Origin: Symbiodinium natans
Taxonomy: Eukaryota; Sar; Dinophyceae; Suessiales; Symbiodiniaceae
Assembly: GCA_905221605.1 (NCBI GenBank)
Contig: CAJNDS010002524.1
Span: forward strand, 1,053,634-1,117,633
Direction of reading: 5' to 3'
DNA: 64,000 nt
Shown here: positions 31,898-41,976 of the stretch, piece after piece
Position numbering within the stretch: the stretch's first letter is position 1
Layout of the letters: each line of letters opens with the position of its first letter
Position numbers and translations under genes: made by a program
Notes under the pieces: model-generated
The model's database searches: none
Told to the model about the DNA's origin: nothing
Seen by the model: the letters and a program-made list of their open reading frames with translations, nothing else

Positions 31898-31996
31898 GGC
31901 CCTACATCGGGCATCGTGTCGGGGAAGTTTTTGGGCGTCATGGCGCCCAATGCTGTTCGCAGAAGGCTTCTGAAGGGATTCAAAGACTATTCAAAG
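31898..31996 (+). CDS. Putative exon, telomere repeat at both ends
   Basis: GGGTTTAG is the acceptor; frame GPTSGIVSGKFLGVMAPNAV and on to GFKDYSK; CAAAG|GTTTAG is the donor. 33 codons, phase 0 to 0. Confidence 0.5.
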
Positions 31997-32481
31997 GTTT
32001 AGCCTGTGTAGAGTAGGGAACCTTTATTTAACCTTGTTGGGGTAGTAGAATGTCCTTAAAATCCCAAAGTTTAACCTTTAATTCCCCCAGGTTACTGGAC
32101 AACTAGGTTTAGGTCGCACGAAGTTCCCTGAACTTGGGCCCATTTCCTTTTCTCAGCAAGTCTCGGGGCTTACCTTCATTTATGTCTTTTTTGGGGTCCT
32201 GTCTTTCCGCCAAAGCATTTCGGAAAGCATCAGTGGTGCTCAGGGACACTTAAAGCCCATCTCTATCCGCAGTTCTAAACCCTGAACCCTAAACCCTCAA
32301 GCCGAAACCCTAAACCCATCCCTTTTTCCGTATTTCTAGTGCTGGGGCTACGTCGCAAAATGTCCACAAGGGACTACTTGCTAGCCCGGTGGCACCTTTT
32401 TCCTTTTTTCTTGGCTCTGGGTTTAGGGTTTAGGGCCTGGCGCGTCTGTAGCTGACCCGCGGTTTTTGTGGGAGTGAAGGT

Positions 32482-32698
32482 TTGGGGAGTCACTTAGGTC
32501 GCAGTTGCTTTAGGGCGCTTTCAGCGGCTCTGCAAGACCCTAGGGGTCCATGTACCTCTATGGTATATACTTGGCCCCTAATTGCTGCTATATGGGAACC
32601 CCTTGAAGGCCCAAGTATATACCATATGGGCACATGGACCCTCAGGGTCAAGTGTCCCAGCTTCTTTCTCAGGGCCTCCGGGCTGCCAGAGTGATGCG
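32482..32698 (+). CDS. Exon pair split by a family D hairpin intron
   Basis: The left part (to 32535) reads SCFRALSAALQDPR with one base carried over; intron 32536-32645; the right part reads GSSVPASFSGPPGCQSDA and meets a GTTTAG donor at 32699. Phase 1 is kept across the element. Confidence 0.4.
32536..32645 (+). mobile_element. Family D hairpin element / intron
   Basis: Ends GGTCCATGTACCTC and ATGGGCACATGGACCCTCAG are inverted, with a second inverted pair GGTATATACTTGG/CCAAGTATATACC inside. GT...AG bounded, 110 bp. A second copy is at 38744-38842. Confidence 0.55.
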
Positions 32699-32734
32699 GT
32701 TTAGGGTTTAGGGTTTAGGGTTTAGGGTTTAGGG

Positions 32735-33060
32735 AACTGGAACAGATACTCACACAGCTGGGGGTTGGCTTGAGGCCTCGACGCTTTAGCGGACACAGCT
32801 AACTCAGACGGAATCGTTTCCTGAATCTGCTTCCAGAGGTTGTCTACAGTGCCGCTGTGGGCCTGAAGAGCTGGTTTAGGCCCTCTCAGAAACTGCTTCC
32901 TCCAGATACCCCTGGAATGAATGACATGGAAGTGCGGCAACCCCAAAGAATCCCAATCCTGATTTATAGTTTGGCACCGTCTGTGACGATCGCCTCGCAT
33001 CTTCTCTTGTCAATGTATTCCAATCCCCACACTGAAGTACAAAGTGCCTAAAAACTCGAG
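32735..33060 (-). pseudogene. ISXO2-like transposase relic
   Basis: On the minus strand LEYIDKRRCEAIVTDGAKL is followed, after a one-base frame change and a stop at about 33000, by INQDWDSLGLPHFHVIHS and then AHSGTVDNLWKQIQETI. This resembles the core of ISXO2/IS1595-type transposases (TDG..., H..V.HS, H..T.E..W..LK). Roughly the last 120 residues of such a domain are present; the N-terminal part is missing and the frame is broken. Identification is from motif memory and is tentative. Confidence 0.4.
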
Positions 33061-33409
33061 CGAAAACCGAAACCGTACCAAATAAAAGAAAAAATCCTCA
33101 AATATTACATCGAAAAACGGACCTCGAAAAATGCACAGGTGTCGAGCGAAAACAGTGTTTTACAACAAAACTACGGGTCACTTATGGAAACGTCTAGGTT
33201 TAAGGTTACAAAAAGAACCAACCCCAAAAAGGGCACCCCTATTAGAATATGGTTACTAGGCAACCAAGACTATAATCGACAGAAACCCCGAATGCTGACC
33301 CCAAGCTTGCAAGTCAGATCTTGAAGGTCTTGAGAGTTTGGTTGCCTTGTGAGGGAGTTTCTGACATCTTTAGTTCCTGAATAGCAGTCAAGTATGGAAG
33401 TGGCGGGGC

Positions 33410-33516
33410 AGGGTTTAGGGTTTAGGGTTTAGGGTTTAGGGTTTAGGGTTTAGGGTTTAGGGTTTAGGGTTTAGGGTTTAGGGTTTAGGGTTTAGGGTTT
33501 AGGGTTTAGGGTAAAG
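33410..33516 (+). repeat. TTTAGGG array
   Basis: About 15 perfect heptamers between unique islands. Confidence 0.97.
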
Positions 33517-33905
33517 ATTTCGGAGTCTGGGGCTCTGATCCTGCCGCACCTGGAGCCTCGTCTTCGGGGCCCTGATGCCCCGAGCCCTGTCAGGGAGACC
33601 ACTATCTCTTGCTTTCCCCAGTCCATCCCCGTGCAATATTCACATGCGTATGTACGCATGTATGTATCTTTGTGCGTACATACGTATGTGTATAAATAGA
33701 AAACGCAGAGATGTATCTATCTTGATGTTTAGGTTTTTGGGCTTAAAGTTTACGATGTTTTTCTTTTTTTGTTGAGGGGGGCTGTTCGGCTATTCATGAA
33801 GGGGTTTGGGGTTTAGGGTCTAGGGTCTAGGGTGTACTAAACCCTAAACCCCAAACCCCAAACCCCTTCATGAATAGGGTTTAGGGCTTGGGGACCTCTG
33901 GGCAG

Positions 33906-33974
33906 GTGAACCTCTGCCGCGTCTTCAAGCTTGCCAAGGAGTCGGCAGCATCGGGACAGCCCACGACTTGGCAG
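33906..33974 (+). CDS. Putative exon, unrecognised
   Basis: GGGCAG|G acceptor; 23 codons starting VNLCRVFKLAKESAASGQPT; CAG|GC donor; phase 0 to 0. It follows 31898-31996 in phase. Confidence 0.5.
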
Positions 33975-34472
33975 GCCTGGGGCTCAGGGGTTAGGGTTTA
34001 CGGTTCAAAAAAGGGTTTAGGGTTTAGGGTTTAGGCCTGGACCCTAAGCCCCATACGGGAAGCGCAAACCTTCGGCCCAATAACAGCCCCGTAAACTCTA
34101 CAAACTCTAAACCGATGAAGAGTGGTGATTGCGCAGGCCACCCCAATGAATAATTGTAAACGCCTGCGACCGCCGCCTCGGCAGAGTGGCCCCAAGGCGC
34201 AGGTCCCGAAAGCCCAAGGAGGGTCCCAAGGGGGGTCCCAGGCAGGTCCTAGAGGAAAAGTGCCGAAGTGAACAGAGAACAGGGCTGGGGGGGTGTACAG
34301 AAAGTTTTGGGGGGGGGGGGGGGGGGGGGGGGGTTTCTCAAAATGGGGTAGGAGACCACATCCTGTCTTGTTCTAGACTCTAGACTTCTCGGCTGGAAGC
34401 CGAGGCGATCACGGAAGTGGACCCTAAACCCTGAACACTAAACCACCCTCGGACATTGGTCCCTCTTCAAGC

Positions 34473-34711
34473 TCACCGGTTTAGAGGCTATGGCAGAAAG
34501 GGACCCCAATAAAACACCTTCCTTGGAGGTTCATGGGGTTTTATAAGCGGTTGTAATGACCTTCAAGAAGATTATTGCCATCGTTACGCTTCGAAGTACC
34601 CACGAACCTCCACGTACTCATAGTGGGGCTCTGTCCAATCGGTATCCCAAGTGCGAGCGTGTATTGCACAGGAGCCTGAAGAACTACCCATGTCATGATC
34701 CCTATGTATGG
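34473..34711 (+). CDS. Exon pair split by a family A hairpin intron
   Basis: Exon 34473-34528 (LTGLEAMAERTPIKHLPW plus AG) ends at GT; intron 34529-34623; exon 34624-34711 restores the frame and reads GALSNRYPKCERVLHRSLKN and on to DPYVW, ending at a GT donor. 48 codons, one of the clearest cases in the window. The acceptor (ACTCATAG) is 9 bp beyond the hairpin end, whose own AAG is mutated to ACG. Confidence 0.55.
34529..34623 (+). mobile_element. Family A hairpin element / intron
   Basis: It begins GTTCATGGGGTTTTATAAGC and the inverted end is GTACCCACGAACCTCCACG. 95 bp from GT to AG. Confidence 0.55.
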
Positions 34712-35116
34712 GTTAGAGTTTCGGGTTGAGGGTTTAGGGGTGTAGGAAGGTGGGCTTTGGGTTTAGGGTTGCTACCCCAAATATACCATTCTGTTTAATT
34801 GGTTCCTTAAGTACCTACGAAGATCCAGGAGGCTTTCAGGGCAATTTCGTGAGTGATCCGAGATACTCTGGACACCCTATGGTTAGGGTTTGGGGTTTAG
34901 GGTTTAGGGTTTAGGGCTTAGGGTTTAGGGTTTAGTTGGCGTTTAGGGTTTCTAGGGTTTATGGTACAGTTGACTGTTCAGGGATCATGTCAAAGAGCCC
35001 CTCAGGGAGAACAGGGCCATGTCTGAACCACCATGAACGAGCTTTGGTTACAGGGAAACCTTGGTGAAACCCCTGAACCCCTAAACCCTACACCCCAAAA
35101 CCCTAAACCCTAAACC

Positions 35117-35214
35117 CGAAGCTCGTGCATCTAGCGGTGAAGGTCATGCCCATGCTCGATGCCGCGGGGGTGAACACCATGATCACCGACCTTGTGAACC
35201 TTTGTCCGAACTGA
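35117..35214 (+). CDS. Putative exon, helix-rich
   Basis: After CCCGAAG the frame reads LVHLAVKVMPMLDAAGVNTM and on to ITDLVNLCPN with a TGA at 35212. Either a terminal exon or, with a GT donor at CTT|GTGAAC, an internal one. Strong codon bias. Confidence 0.45.
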
Positions 35215-35619
35215 CATTCTTTTTTGTGTTCGCCGGGCGCTGGTTCCCTGTAATATCCTTGTATATTCCCACAATAGCGTGTTTCATAGATGTAGTTAGG
35301 ATATATATATATATATACACACGTACATATTCATATTTTTACACATAGGCGCAAATATATACACCTCAATTTGTACATTGCCAAATGTGAGAGAGGCAGC
35401 AAGGTAGTGTAGGCGTTTCGTGTTTAGCGACCCTGTGCCCCAAAGGGGCCGTCTTCGGGCTTACAGGCCCTAACCCTAAACCCTAAACCCTAAACCCTAA
35501 ACCCTAAACCCTAAACCCTAAACCCTAAACCCTAAACCCTAAACCTATATATAACATAAACACATACATATACGCACACTCCGGTAGTACTTATGTTTGC
35601 TGTCCTCTTCCCCCTGCAG

Positions 35620-35928
35620 GCACCACTAAGGGAGGACCTGCGGCGTGCCCCCTGGGATGGACAAAATGCCCCCAACTCGAAGGTTCATGGGGTACTTACT
35701 TGTAAGTAGGGTTTAGGGTTTAGGGTTTAGGGTTTAGGGTTTAGGGTTACAAGCCCCCTAAATAAAGTTAGAACTAGAGTTACCCCAGTGATAGCCCTAC
35801 TTACAAGAATCCAGGAGCACCAGCTAATTTGTCACGACGAAGCTTTTCCCTCTGAGGCAAAAGAACGACCCCTTGGTGGAGCCGTCACCTGTCTCGCAAG
35901 GTTATGTGCTGAGCTCTCCAGGAAAAAG
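35620..35928 (+). CDS. Exon pair split by a family A hairpin intron
   Basis: Exon 35620-35682 follows a pyrimidine-rich CTTCCCCCTGCAG and reads APLREDLRRAPWDGQNAPNS. Intron 35683-35817 holds TTTAGGG units. Exon 35818-35928 continues in phase 0 (HQLICHDEAFPSEAKERPLG and on to LCAELSRKK) and ends at AAG|GTTAAA. 58 open codons in all. No family recognised. Confidence 0.6.
35683..35817 (+). mobile_element. Family A hairpin with TTTAGGG inside
   Basis: Starts GTTCATGGGGTACTTACTTG and ends CTTACAAGAATCCAGGAG. The interior has five TTTAGGG units (35706-35745). Confidence 0.55.
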
Positions 35929-36102
35929 GTTAAACTTCTAGGACCCAGAGTAGGGCCTTAATTGTTCCTTTTTTTGGTTCAAGTTCCCTTATCAGCCCCT
36001 GTTAAACCCAAAACAATCCTTAGTTGCGTATTGTTTTTGGTTTAAGTTCCCTTATATCAGCCCCTGTTAAACCAAGAAGTTACTTGTTTTTCATTCCGCG
36101 TT

Positions 36103-36172
36103 CACTCTTGGGGTCCGGACGTTGCAAGCTCCGGGGAACTCTTGCGCGCCGAGGCGGCCGACATCAATCTTC
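36103..36172 (+). CDS. Putative exon, unrecognised
   Basis: The frame reads WGPDVASSGELLRAEAADIN then LL before CCCTAAA repeats. The acceptor is unclear. Confidence 0.3.
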
Positions 36173-36251
36173 TAAGCCCTAAACCCTAAAGCCTAAACCC
36201 TAAACCCTAAACCCTAAACCCTAAGCCTGGATCGGCCCCCAAGCCCTGCAG

Positions 36252-36585
36252 TCGCCGAAGCCCCTAAAACCCCAAGCATCATGGGTTCCCCTACCACCCC
36301 CTTCTATACCTAGGGTTTAGGGTTTAGGGTTTAGGGTTTAGGGTTTAGGGTTTCTAGGTTCCCCCAATAGTTAAGGCTATTTAGGGCTAATTGAGCCTCA
36401 TTGGGGTGATTTAAGGGGGGGAACCTAGGGTTGTAGCATACAGAGGGGTAGTAGGGGAACCCAAGAAAACGGTTGGTATTTTGCTCAAGCACTGGAGCAG
36501 TGTGATATTGAATCAATCAACTTTTGAGTTGACGCCTTCTGCCGGAACTTTTGGCCCAGAGCCTCCCCCACATATGCCACAGTGA
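36252..36585 (+). CDS. Terminal exon pair split by a family F element
   Basis: Exon 36252-36284 (SPKPLKPQASW) after CCCTGCAG, intron 36285-36465, then exon 36466-36585 in phase 0: KTVGILLKHWSSVILNQSTF and on to PPPHMPQ and TGA at 36583. The second exon is 39 open codons directly after the hairpin's final AAG. Likely the 3' end of a gene whose upstream exons lie at 28-36 kb. Confidence 0.55.
36285..36465 (+). mobile_element. Family F hairpin element / intron
   Basis: The outer inverted ends are GTTCCCCTACCACCCCCTTC and GGGGTAGTAGGGGAACCCAAG; an inner pair TAGGTTCCCCC/GGGGGGAACCTA flanks the loop. Six TTTAGGG units sit inside. GT...AG bounded, 181 bp. Confidence 0.55.
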
Positions 36586-36594
36586 GAGTTGAAA

Positions 36595-36757
36595 CCCTCA
36601 ACCCTCAACCCTCAACCCTAAACCCTCAACCCTAAACCCTAAACCTAAACCCTAAACCCTAAACCCTAACCCTAAACCCTAAACCCTAAACCCTAAACCC
36701 TAAACCCTAAACCCTAAACCCTAAACCCTAAACCCTAAACCCTAAACCCTAAACCCA
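36595..36757 (+). repeat. CCCTAAA array
   Basis: About 22 CCCTAAA units with a few CCCTCAA and CCCTAA variants at the left side. Confidence 0.97.
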
Positions 36758-36769
36758 AAGCATGCTCAG

Positions 36770-36845
36770 GGCGCCAGCCTTTTCCAGCGACGTGAAGGAT
36801 CCCACTGGAATCTGCAGCTACAAGCTAGAGCTGCTTGGGATAAGG
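36770..36845 (+). CDS. Putative exon, unrecognised
   Basis: GCTCAG|G acceptor, frame APAFSSDVKDPTGICSYKLE then LLGIR, AGG|GTTGAA donor. Confidence 0.4.
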
Positions 36846-36924
36846 GTTGAAGGATACGTTTAGGGTTTAGGGTTTAGGGTTTAGGGTTTAGGGTTTAGGG
36901 TTCCCTAAACCCTAAAAACACTGT

Positions 36925-37690
36925 TGCAGCAAGGGGCAGGTGTAGGGCTTGTAGTATTTCATAGGGTTTAGGCTTTTACAGGGCAGCTTAATTTGTTTAT
37001 AGGGTTTCAGTTTTTACAGGGTTCAAGATTTAGAGCTTGTACATATAACATGTTTATGTGTGTGTAGTATTTTGTTAGGGTTTGAAATCTATAGGTTTAG
37101 CATGTAGGGCTTATAGTATTTCATGGGGTTCAGGTTTTGCAAGGTTGAAGTTTAAGATTTAGAGGGCTTATGGTAGGTCTATAGGGTTAAAGATTTAGGG
37201 GTTATAGTATTTTATAGGGGTTAGGTTTTACAGAGTTTACGTAGATTTACAGCGTTTAGAGCGTATAGTACATTTTTTTAGGATTTAGGATCTACAGGGT
37301 TTAAGATTTAGGGCTTGTAGTGTATAGGGTTCAGAACTTGCAAGGTTTAATATTTAGAGCCTATAGAAGTTGATAGGGTTTAGGCTCTTTTGGGCTTAAG
37401 ATGTGGGCAAATAGTCTGTTGTAGGGTTTATGAGCTTTTACAGGGTTTAAGATTTAGAGCTGATAGATTTTATAGGGTTAGGATTTATAGGGTTTAAGAT
37501 TTAGAGCTTATAGTACGTTTATAGGGTGTAGGTTTTTGCAGGGTTTAAGATTTAGAGCTTATAGTATTTGGAAAGGGTACTGCTCTATAGGGCTTAAGAT
37601 TTAGGGCGTGTAGTACTTTATAGAGGGTTTAGGATATCAGAGGGTTTAAAACTTATGGGGTTATAGGGCTTAGGGACTTGTGAGGCAGGG
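36925..37690 (+). repeat. Degenerate telomere-derived minisatellite
   Basis: Imperfect 45-65 bp units with TATAGGGTTTAGG, TTTACAGGG, TTTAAGATTTAGAGCTTATA and GTATTT motifs. AT-rich relative to its surroundings, with no open frame. It looks like an old TTTAGGG array with added complexity. Confidence 0.75.
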
Positions 37691-37915
37691 GTTGTAGCCC
37701 TGCCGCCGAGTGTTTAGGGTTCAGGGACCCCTAGCCCTTCCCCTAAACCCTAGACGCAAAAACGGACCCTAAACCCTAAACCCTAAACCCTAAACCCTAA
37801 ACCCTAAACCCTAAACCCTAAACCCTAAACCCTAAACCCTAAACCTCAAACCGCAGGCTTCACAGACAGAAGGGATCTTAGGGGTTCGAGGGCTTCGGGC
37901 GTGCCTTGCTTCCAG

Positions 37916-37946
37916 GTGATAAGGACAAGAGCTCCGGACTCAAAGT
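37916..37946 (+). CDS. Putative micro-exon
   Basis: CCTTGCTTCCAG acceptor, frame DKDKSSGLKV, then a GT in the next TTTAGGG run. The preceding 59 bp (ASQTEGILGVRGLRACLAS) is open as well, so the exact structure is uncertain. Confidence 0.3.
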
Positions 37947-37993
37947 GGGTTTAGGGTTTAGGGTTTAGGGTTAAAAAAAGGGTTTAGGGTAAG

Positions 37994-38120
37994 GTTCATA
38001 GGAACTTATAAGTAGGGCTATAAGTCCTATAATCTCACCTCTACTACTATTTGTCTAAGAACCCCCCTTAATAATGCCTCTAGCAAATAGTAGTGTAAGT
38101 ACCCAAAATGAAGCTCCACG
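37994..38120 (+). mobile_element. Family A hairpin, diverged
   Basis: GTTCATAGGAACTTATAAGT at the left and AAGTACCCAAAATGAAGCTC at the right; inner pair CTACTACTATTTG/CAAATAGTAG. Confidence 0.45.
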
Positions 38121-38322
38121 TTTAGTTTAGGGCTTAAGACGGCTTTTGCTTTGGGAACTCGCGCAGGAACCTTCGCCGGATATTCGAGGGTTTAGGCTTT
38201 AGGGTGTAGGGTTTAAGGTTTAGAGTTTAGGGTTCTAGGGTTTAGGGTTTAGGGTTTAGGGTTTAGGGTTTAGGGTTTAGGGTTTAGGGTTTAGGGTTTA
38301 GCGTTTAGGGTTTAGGGTTTAG

Positions 38323-38398
38323 GGCTGACAAACCCTCCGGCGCCCACAATCCAAACGGCAAACTCAGGGACGCGAAAGTCACCGAAGTCACAGGCTGG
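38323..38398 (+). CDS. Putative exon, telomere repeat at both ends
   Basis: TTTAG|G acceptor from the array; frame ADKPSGAHNPNGKLRDAKVT then EVTGW; TGG|GTTTAG donor. Phase 2 to 0. Confidence 0.45.
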
Positions 38399-38510
38399 GT
38401 TTAGGGTTTGGGGTTTGGGGTTTGGGGTTTGGGGTTTGGGGTTTGGGGTTTGGGTTTGGGGTTTGGGGTTTGGGGTTTGGGGTTTGGGTTTGGGGTTTGG
38501 GGTTTAGGGG
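38399..38510 (+). repeat. TTTGGGG variant array
   Basis: About 15 units of TTTGGGG (with TTTGGG shortening), a G-richer variant of the heptamer. Confidence 0.95.
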
Positions 38511-38743
38511 GGTGGGGAGGGAGCGGGTGGAGAGGCACTGACCTCCTGGACTGTTGCAAAGACAGGATCCTTAAACCCGAAAAACCACCAAAAACCCGAA
38601 AAACTCCAAACCCTAAACCCTAAACCCTAAGCCCTAAGCCCTAAGCCCTAAGCCTAAACCCTAAACCCTAAAGGCGAAGGCCTGGTGTAGGGGGTTGGGG
38701 GCTCCGTCGACCTTAAACTCCACATCTCAACTTTCCCCTAAGG

Positions 38744-38842
38744 GTCCATGTACCTCATTATTATGCACTTGGGCCCTAAAGTCCCTAAATAGGAGGTACT
38801 TTAAGGCCCAAGTATTCCCTATTTAGGTACATGGACCCTTAG
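38744..38842 (+). mobile_element. Family D hairpin, second copy
   Basis: GTCCATGTACCTCATTATTA and TTTAGGTACATGGACCCTTAG are inverted ends; an inner pair is CACTTGGGCCCTAAAG/TTTAAGGCCCAAGT. The downstream frame VSISSCMSLPFGQRVAGF is open, but no compatible left frame was found. Confidence 0.5.
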
Positions 38843-39045
38843 GGTTTCAATCTCAAGCTGCATGAGCCTACCATTCGGCCAGCGAGTTGCGGGTTTCAAG
38901 CTTTGGGGTTTAGGGTTTAGGGTGTTTAGGGTTTAAGGCATAAGCTTAGGGTGTATGGGTTAGGGTTTAGGGTTTTGGGTTTAGGGTTTAGGGTTTAGGG
39001 TTTAGGGTTCAGGGTTTAGGGTTTAGGGTCTCCACCCTCCCTCAG

Positions 39046-39167
39046 AGCAAACCTCCCTGGTCAGGGCTCTCGAATCTGAGAATGGAGGATCTGGTCGTTG
39101 ATGGCGGCCCGGCCACAAAGGGAGAAGTTGGGACGTCGTGGGCTGCTTATGGAAACCTGGAGCTCCG
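39046..39167 (+). CDS. Putative exon, unrecognised
   Basis: CCTCAG acceptor; 40 open codons starting SKPPWSGLSNLRMEDLVVDG, then GPATKGEVGTSWAAYGNLEL; CG|GTTTAG donor from the next array. Good codon bias; phase 0 to 2. Confidence 0.5.
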
Positions 39168-39253
39168 GTTTAGGGTTTAGCGTTGAGGGTTTAGGGTTTC
39201 TGGTGTAGGGTTTAGGGTTTAGGGAGAGCTACCCCCAAAGCTCTTCTTGAAGG

Positions 39254-39316
39254 GTCATGGATACAGAAAAGAAGGGTCATAAGGGCATACTTAGAAGGAC
39301 CGAAATGAACCTCCAA
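39254..39316 (+). mobile_element. Family A remnant
   Basis: GGGTCATGGATAC at the left and ATGAACCTCCAAG at the right, 63 bp, with most of the interior lost. Confidence 0.4.
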
Positions 39317-39440
39317 GTAGGGCTTGGTGTTCCCTACGCCCTAAACCCTAAACCCTAAACCCTAAACCTTAAACCTTAAACTTAGCCTAAACTCTACACC
39401 CCGGGGTTCCTTGATCTCCCAGTTGGCCCTGTTCCCGTAG

Positions 39441-39490
39441 GACCCCAAGAGCACCGTGGTTACTGGAAACTGCAGCTTCCCAGCGCCCGA
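39441..39490 (+). CDS. Putative exon, unrecognised
   Basis: GTTCCCGTAG acceptor, frame DPKSTVVTGNCSFPAPE, GAG|GC donor. Confidence 0.4.
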
Positions 39491-39608
39491 GGCTTCCGCT
39501 TTAGGCCCCTAAATCCGAAACCCTAAACCCTAGAATCCTAAACCCTAAACCCTGAACCTTAAACCCTAAACCCTAGAACCCTAAACCCTAAACCTTAAAT
39601 CCCCCAAG

Positions 39609-39690
39609 GAAGCTACGATGAACAAAGCACTTTCGACGACACCGCGATCAAGCTGCAGCTGGGTCTGAGGCTTCTCAGTCTGCAGCCCGG
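39609..39690 (+). CDS. Putative exon, unrecognised
   Basis: CCCAAG acceptor, frame SYDEQSTFDDTAIKLQLGLR then LLSLQP, GG|GTTCAG donor. Confidence 0.45.
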
Positions 39691-40084
39691 GTTCAGGGTT
39701 TAGGTTTAGGGTTTAGGGTTTTTAGGGTTTTTCGGGTTTTTAGGGTTTTTGGGGTGTTTTAGGGTTTTTCAGGGCGTTTAGGGTTTTAGGATTTTTAAGG
39801 TTTAGGGTTCAGGGTTTGGGGTTTAGGGTTTAATTAGGGCTGATCTAAACCATTGCCCCTTTGGGGGTGGGTCTCTGACATAGTAGGTGGGTACCAACCC
39901 TAAACCCGAACTAGGTACTCCTAACTTCCCAAACGGACGCAGGAACGGGCTGAGGACACCCGGGTGCCCCTATAAAGAACCAGCGACTCCTGCTTGCGGT
40001 TGCTTTGTGGTTGCTTCAGGGGCTGTTTAGGGTTTAGGGTTTAATTAGGGTTCAGGGTTTAGGGTTCAGGGCTGTGGTCCCCAG

Positions 40085-40170
40085 ATTGCCCATCGAGAAA
40101 AGCGGCTTTCTGGAAACAGTCTTCGCCAGAGGAGAGCACGGCCACAGCATGCCTTCGACATGGCAGTCAC
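40085..40170 (+). CDS. Putative exon, unrecognised
   Basis: TCCCCAG acceptor, frame LPIEKSGFLETVFARGEHGH then SMPSTWQS, CAC|GTAACT donor. Confidence 0.45.
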
Positions 40171-40329
40171 GTAACTGCTGGAAGTCCTAAACCCTAAGCC
40201 CTAAGCCCTAAGCCCTAACCTCTAAACCCTAAACCCTAACCTCTAAACCCTAAACCCTAAACCCTAAACCCTAAACCCTAAACCCTAAACCCTAAACCCT
40301 AAACCCTAAACCCTAAACCTTCGCCAAAG

Positions 40330-40445
40330 AACACGAGAGACATGCATACCAAGGACGTGCCCGGTGGACTTGACGGTCAAAGCATCGGCGAACTTCAAGC
40401 AGGACGCAGGCAAAGTCTGGGACCCCTGCAGCTGGCTCAGACCTG
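40330..40445 (+). CDS. Putative cysteine-containing exon
   Basis: CAAAG acceptor, frame CPVDLTVKASANFKQDAGKV then WDPCSWLRP, G|GTTTAG donor. A second frame is also open, but this one has the better third-position bias. Confidence 0.4.
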
Positions 40446-40507
40446 GTTTAGGGGGTGAGGGTTTAGGGTTTAGGGTTTGGGGTTTAGGGCTTAGGGTTTA
40501 GGGTCAG

Positions 40508-40571
40508 ATGCAAGTCACCACGATTTCCTGCCCATTCCCGGCCGACGACCCAAGCTCGGATGCAAAAAGGG
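40508..40571 (+). CDS. Putative short exon
   Basis: GGTCAG acceptor, frame MQVTTISCPFPADDPSSDAK, GTTTAG donor. Confidence 0.35.
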
Positions 40572-40738
40572 GTTTAGGGTTTAGGGTTTAGGGTTTAGGG
40601 TTTAGGGTTTAGGGTTTAGGGTTTAGGGTTTAGGGTTTATAAGGTTCAGGGATCACTTGCGCAGCATTCACCAGACAACCGCCCCACAGTCGCTGTGGGA
40701 ACCTTAGCCCCTCGGCCTCCACACTTGCCGCTGACAAG

Positions 40739-40846
40739 GCATCGGAGTAACCTGGGGAGTCACCACCCAGCTGGACGTCACCTTCCGGCCGCTCTCTTCA
40801 CCTCAGCCCTTTAATGGGTGCAGAGCGATTTGCGTTCAAGAAGCTG
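40739..40846 (+). CDS. Putative exon, unrecognised
   Basis: ACAAG|G acceptor, frame IGVTWGVTTQLDVTFRPLSS then PQPFNGCRAICVQEA. The C-rich frames at 40.3-40.8 kb could belong to one extracellular-type protein; this is speculative. Confidence 0.4.
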
Positions 40847-41740
40847 CTTTAGGGTTTGGGGGGTTTTGGGTTTTGGGTTTCTTTTTTGAGTTTATTTAGG
40901 GCTTTGGAGTTTAGAGCTTGCTTTCTGCTAGCAGCTTCAGGCTTCAGGGGTCTAGAGCAGTCAAGGGTAACTTGGGCCGCCCTGCTGCGGAGTCTAGAAA
41001 GCAAGGGGCTTGGGGGTTTTAGGCTTAGGGTTTGCAGGGTTTAGGGCAACTCTGGGCATGAGGTATGCGAAGGCTCCGATGCGGTGTAAACACAACAAAC
41101 AAGGAAACAAGGAATGGCGAATTGCACCCTCAGCCCTAAGTCCTTGCGAGCGTGCACGGCTACATCGCTCGGCCTGAGCTATACAACTACACTGTGCATC
41201 AGATCGGGGAAAACAGCTTGTCAGCAAGGCACTGGCCTCCGGACTACTGTTTTGAATGTGAGGAATGGCCAGTGTTTGTAGGGTTCGCAGGGTCTGTCGT
41301 GTTTTAGAGGGTTTACAGGGGTTTTGAGTGCTGGCTCATGTTGATAGGGTTCATGCGGTTCGCCGGGTCTGTAGTGTTTTACAGGGTTTATAAGCTTTGT
41401 CTGTTGTAGAGACCCTAAACCCTAAACCCTAAACCGAGTGTTTTAGAGGGTTAGGCTTCAGGGTTTTTAGGGTTTCTGGGTTTTCTGGGGCAGGGATGCT
41501 CTGGGAGCTGAGGGTGGCCAGCACGCGACCTGGCCGCCAAGAAGACATGCCTCGAATCCTTTCGCGATCATGGGCTTTGGGCGTTTAGGGTTCAGGGTTG
41601 AGGGATTTAGGGTTCAGGGTTTCTCGTTGCAAAAGGGTTTTGGGTTTGGGGGTTGAGGGGTTTAGGGTTTAGGGTTGGGGGGTTGAATGCTGCAAAGCGT
41701 CCTCCAGGCGTGAGCGAGCAAAAGGGTTTACAGCTTCTAG

Positions 41741-41821
41741 GCCGTGCTGAGGAAACTCCGCTACACCACCGATGCCTTGAGAACCCTCAGCCCCAAACCC
41801 TTACGCGCCAACCACCTCTAA
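41741..41821 (+). CDS. Putative terminal exon
   Basis: CTTCTAG|G acceptor, frame AVLRKLRYTTDALRTLSPKP then LRANHL and TAA at 41819. 26 codons. Confidence 0.45.
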   Translation, partial: AVLRKLRYTTDALRTLSPKPLRANHL

Positions 41822-41976
41822 GGCGGGTTTCCTAGACCGCAAACCCTAAACCCTAAACGCCGTCGGAGCCGGAATCGAAGGCCCCTGAACCCTAAACCCT
41901 ACAAGCGCACAAACATGCTTCAATGCTGGTCTCAATTTTGAAACGACACAGGGTCAGCCCATTGCCCTATTCGCAG

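Noticed and set aside
36481-36492. TTTTGCTCAAG as another spliced-leader relic
   Set aside because: One G short of the leader and inside a well-supported coding exon.
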